Shown piece by piece: positions 61,395-64,000 of a stretch of DNA of 64,000 nt. Position 1 is the first letter of the stretch, and the number at the start of each line of letters is the position of its first letter. This DNA is from an uncultured Clostridia bacterium (GTDB taxonomy: Bacteria > Bacillota > Clostridia > Christensenellales > CAG-917), in assembly GCA_944332995.1 (NCBI GenBank), contig CALVKR010000001.1, forward strand, positions 226,779 through 290,778. The letters run 5' to 3'. The notes below the pieces were generated by a model, which did no database searches, was not told the DNA's origin, and worked only from the letters and a program-made list of their open reading frames with translations. A program made the translations under genes and the position numbers.

Positions 61395-61769
61395 TTACGC
61401 TTTCCAAAGCCCGTGAAGATTGCAATATGCATAAACCGCCTCTACCTCGTCGCCTTCGCAAATCGCAAAACAAGCCTTAGGCGCACCGTCAACGGGAAGC
61501 TGTTTTCTTTGGTTTCCGAACTTTGTTTGAATGGATACCCATTCGATATTGTGTTCTGCGGTCATCGGGTGTTCAACCTCTCCGACCGTGACAACGACTT
61601 TGTTTCCTTCCGTCTTATATACGGGCACGTGTTTTTCAACCGCACCGTCCGACGTGCCGGGGATAAGCTCCGTCATCTTCTGCCCGCAACACATGACGGG
61701 CACGCCATTGTCCTTGACCATGGCTATCATGTTGCCGCAATGTTCACAAATGAAAAATCTTTGTTTCAT
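61395..61769 (-). CDS. Desulfoferrodoxin (superoxide reductase)
   Basis: Reduces superoxide to H2O2 without producing oxygen, characteristic of anaerobes. The 124-residue protein has the N-terminal desulforedoxin-type Fe(Cys)4 centre (CEHCGN and MCCGQKM). It also has the catalytic square-pyramidal iron ligands: His in EKHVPVY, His in EHPMTAEHNIEW, and Cys plus His in YCNLHGLWKA. AGAGGTGAAAAG precedes the ATG. H2O2 made here would be removed by the peroxiredoxin encoded next on the same strand. Confidence 0.95.
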   Translation of the reverse strand: MKQRFFICEHCGNMIAMVKDNGVPVMCCGQKMTELIPGTSDGAVEKHVPVYKTEGNKVVVTVGEVEHPMTAEHNIEWVSIQTKFGNQRKQLPVDGAPKACFAICEGDEVEAVYAYCNLHGLWKA

Positions 61770-62232
61770 CTTTTCACCTCTGTAAAAGTTTTATTTTAAA
61801 TTTCTTAAGTGGTTAGATTCCGTTAAATCTAATCTCGTAAAGTGAGTTTTTTGCGCTATAAATATATCTGCCACTTATTCTACCACACCGATTTATGAAA
61901 TACAATAGTCATATTTAATTAATTTATATTTTAGAAGCCATACTCAAAATGATAAAATCAACCAGAAAATCCATTCCCATAAAATAGGATTAAACCTAAA
62001 TATTTAAACCTAATATAAATTAATAATTAAATTATGCAACTTGTTCCTTACGTTTTGTATAAATCGCAAATTGTCATTTTGCAACGTAATGGCATGTCAG
62101 TTTTTCTTTTGTGATTTTCAAAATTTCTATTATAAATTTAATCGTTTTTAATTCGCTTTATTTAAGTTAAAGTTAATTTTAATAAACAAAAGAGCAGTTA
62201 TTTTACCATTCGAACAAAAATAATTAAATACA
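61770..62232. other. AT-rich intergenic region, no gene seen
   Basis: This stretch is very AT-rich, with runs such as TTAATTAATTTATATTTTAG and no open frame, tRNA or obvious riboswitch. The promoter of the desulfoferrodoxin-bcp operon should lie near 61800-61880. Confidence 0.45.
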
Positions 62233-62263
62233 AAAGGCGTGTCGCTTTCGCTACACGCTTTCG
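62233..62263 (-). terminator. Possible terminator of the split gene
   Basis: GCGTGT/ACACGC stem with a C/T mismatch and a TTTC loop, followed on the minus strand by CCTTTTGTATTT. It lies ~190 nt beyond the stop at 62452. Confidence 0.5.
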
Positions 62264-62451
62264 TTTTGCAATTGTTTTAAATTACTTTCTGGGGTTCTTG
62301 ATGTTAGCCTGTGCTCGTTATCTTTTGCCCTTAGCGACAAATTGCCCGTTTAATTTTAGGCTGTTATCACGATACTGTTATCTATATATTTATCCGCCGT
62401 AGCGGTTGTATTCAATTTTGATTTTTTACGTTTTCCCTTATCATTCTTATA

Positions 62452-63609
62452 CTATATAAACACCTTTACCGTCAAATCTTGCCATTGATTTGGTCTTAGC
62501 ATACCGTTCTTTTCCTTTCTATAAGACCTTGCCGATTTATAATCAATCGTAAATTCCCATACCAACTTTTTCATATCGTTTGGCACGTCAATTAAGTCAA
62601 AATTCATATACCAATGAAAGCACGTTTCCGTTACGGGAACAATGGTATGAACGAACTGTTTAATCACCTCTCTATCTACATAGTGTTCGGTAAAATCCAT
62701 TTTCGACAACAAGAAGTCTTCCACCTTTTTTGCAGGCTCCTCTTCCCCGTCCTTTTCCCTTACGTAAGCATCGGTAAAATGATAGCGCATAAACTCCATG
62801 TCGTTACGAACAAGCGTGATATAATCAAAACTCGACTTTAATAATTCTTCCGCTTGTGCCTTATCAAAGCCCAACGTATTGAGAAGTTGATAACTGCTTT
62901 GCACCATATCGCCGTGGAAAAATTTCGTGCCTTTATCCCATTTTACCACGCCAAAAGTATTATCCACGTTTTCTATCCACTTGCGAATATTTTTCTCTGA
63001 AAGACCGCCTGCAAATTTAAGATATTTCAAACTGTTAGGCGTAGTTACCATTACGATTTGGCTTACGTCGGTTGCAAGCGCAAATCCCCTTTTCTTTATG
63101 TCGTCAAGGGTAATATTTTTATCTTTTATCCATTTTTGAAGTTTCGTTCTAAACGTGCAAGACTTAAAGAACTTGTTTCGAAGAAGCAACATATGCTTGT
63201 CCGTATATCCGCTTTCAAACACGCTCTCGTCTAAAAGGCTTTCGCCATCCCAAATATCGTTGGTGATTTCCGTCTGTTTTTGCTCTGCAACAAGTTTTCC
63301 GTCTTTAAGTTCTACGGATATTACTTCTTCCGTAAATATGCTTTTATAATCTGGCACGAACAAAATTCCTTCAAGCGGAATATTTATCGTTCCTTTGATA
63401 CTGCTAAGCGACAATGCTTTATACGATTCCCACGAGGCAAGGTCGGTTTGCGCTTTCAAGCCACAACTGCTCCACTTGTCCATTGCTTTATACAAACGCT
63501 CATCAATAAAAAGGCATTTACCCTCTCTTGAACTGCCCGCACTACGCTTATATCTTACGTAGTGAATACCATCTAAATAAAAACCGTTTTCGTAAAAATG
63601 CGCACGCAA
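62452..63609 (-). CDS. Downstream part of a frame-split gene, function unrecognised
   Basis: A 385-residue frame with no signal or membrane part. It begins at a TTG (63609) without a ribosome site. In-frame codons continue upstream to the A7 tract, where the preceding frame ends, so the two were or are one protein of about 490 residues. Recognisable stretches are HYVRYKRSAGSSREGKCLFIDE, NDIWDGESLLDESVF, KHMLLLRNKFFKSCTF, TPNSLKYLKFAGG and MRYHFTDAY. I associate this pattern with hypothetical proteins of gut-Clostridia mobile regions. A distant link to cellular RNA-dependent RNA polymerases (the DG...LLRNKFFK region) is possible, but no DxDGD catalytic motif is visible. Function open. Confidence 0.6.
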   Translation of the reverse strand: MRAHFYENGFYLDGIHYVRYKRSAGSSREGKCLFIDERLYKAMDKWSSCGLKAQTDLASWESYKALSLSSIKGTINIPLEGILFVPDYKSIFTEEVISVELKDGKLVAEQKQTEITNDIWDGESLLDESVFESGYTDKHMLLLRNKFFKSCTFRTKLQKWIKDKNITLDDIKKRGFALATDVSQIVMVTTPNSLKYLKFAGGLSEKNIRKWIENVDNTFGVVKWDKGTKFFHGDMVQSSYQLLNTLGFDKAQAEELLKSSFDYITLVRNDMEFMRYHFTDAYVREKDGEEEPAKKVEDFLLSKMDFTEHYVDREVIKQFVHTIVPVTETCFHWYMNFDLIDVPNDMKKLVWEFTIDYKSARSYRKEKNGMLRPNQWQDLTVKVFI

Positions 63610-63614
63610 GTCTT

Positions 63615-63624
63615 TTATTTTTTT
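63615..63624 (-). other. A_AAA_AAA slippery heptamer followed by a zero-frame TAA
   Basis: On the minus strand the zero frame reads ATA AAA AAA TAA, so the seven A at 63624-63618 form the X_XXY_YYZ heptamer known from dnaX-type -1 frameshifting and from transcriptional slippage. A -1 step continues as ATA AAA GAC and joins the 385-residue frame. A missing A in the assembly would look the same. Confidence 0.6.
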
Positions 63625-63917
63625 ATAGGCTTCCCGTTTTCGGACTTGTAAGTATAGTTGAACTTCAAGTTAATAACGGCAAGGGTATATTCGTTTCCGC
63701 TCTTATCTTGAAAAGAAAACTTTTTACGACAAATGCGCTTATATGCCTTTTCAAGTTCAATTAGGTCAAGCGAATTATCCAAATAGATTTTGAACAAACG
63801 AAAATAGGCGTCGCTTTTGCTTTCGGGCATATTATACCCAACGCTAACGCCGTTTTCTTGCCCGTGCCGATAAATATCCGCCGCTTCAATAGAAATAATT
63901 CTATATCCTTGTTGCAT
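63615..63917 (-). CDS. Upstream part of the same frame-split gene
   Basis: About 100 residues from the ATG at 63917 (AAGGA ahead) or the TTG at 63923, with helical and mixed segments (GYRIISIEAADIYRHGQ, LIELEKAYKRICRKKFSF) ending KPIKK at a TAA. The codons before the stop are ATA AAA AAA TAA, and the sequence continues in the -1 frame without a break into the 385-residue frame. On its own it resembles no complete domain. It is the N-terminal piece of one disrupted or frameshift-decoded gene. Confidence 0.65.
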   Translation of the reverse strand: MQQGYRIISIEAADIYRHGQENGVSVGYNMPESKSDAYFRLFKIYLDNSLDLIELEKAYKRICRKKFSFQDKSGNEYTLAVINLKFNYTYKSENGKPIKK

Positions 63918-64000
63918 TTTCAACTAGTCCTTCTATTGCCTTTTTGAGCTAAAATTTTCGTATTTCCACTCCCGTTGAGAATCGCGTTACTGTTTAATCT

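Noticed and set aside
61770..62451. Possible riboswitch or small RNA in the long AT-rich spacer
   Set aside because: Only weak AT pairing and one hairpin at 62.24 kb; no conserved core of a known class is recognised.

Overview
The window reads as chromosome of a low-GC anaerobic Firmicute (Clostridia), probably gut-associated and possibly from a metagenome assembly. The reasons are the firmicute gene orders (comM-dprA-topA-trmFO and infC-rpmI-rplT), strong AGGAGG-type ribosome binding sites, AT-rich spacers with TTGACA/TATAAT promoters, and oxygen-defence genes typical of anaerobes (desulfoferrodoxin, Bcp peroxiredoxin). No rRNA operon, CRISPR array or complete insertion sequence was found.

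Layout. 1-5.6 kb: trmFO (cut by the window edge), topA, dprA and comM in one minus-strand operon. 5.7-20.9 kb: a large Ig-like surface protein, an LRR lipoprotein with a GPH-type transporter, two large unrecognised repeat proteins (one with an 'SIWG' repeat, one with a degenerate EAL-like domain and an aromatic/acidic repeat tail), and an ABC/FtsX exporter pair. 21-28.2 kb: a GH13 glycosidase, a membrane M28 peptidase, a MarR regulator, a BaiN-type flavoprotein, a short-repeat protein and a dNTPase. 28.3-33 kb: an accessory patch with a macro-domain protein, a broken grpB, a conspicuously GC-rich pair of genes, an IS3-type remnant, and two exopolysaccharide genes that each carry a frameshift. 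33-36 kb: an FkbM methyltransferase, a flavodoxin, a cupin and a carboxymuconolactone decarboxylase-like protein.

36.3-42.4 kb is a tRNA-linked accessory region. It holds tRNA-Val(GAC), tRNA-Val(CAC) and tRNA-Arg(ACG), a DUF262/HNH restriction-like gene lying between two copies of the tRNA-Val terminator, an ABC-2 exporter, and a set of palindrome-rich elements that keep tRNA 3' ends and terminators but have no tRNA body. 42.6-48.4 kb is housekeeping: infC-rpmI-rplT with a leader attenuator, an rRNA methyltransferase, yebC, proA, nifS, nifU and a 42-residue membrane peptide.

48.6-58.3 kb is a compact minus-strand virion module. From terL it runs through portal, scaffold, coat, connector and gp10-like proteins to two holins, in the order known from P22-like short-tailed phages. 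I see no integrase, repressor, replication gene, tape measure, tailspike or lysin. It is either a phage remnant or a domesticated particle-forming locus. The last 5.6 kb carry a membrane protein, rtcB, bcp, a desulfoferrodoxin, and a gene split at an A_AAA_AAA slippery site.

The most unusual items are the minimal capsid locus, the tRNA-derived palindrome elements with the DUF262 cassette between them, and the slippery-site split gene. Three separate one-base disruptions occur in the window, so sequencing or assembly error must be excluded before calling any of them biology.
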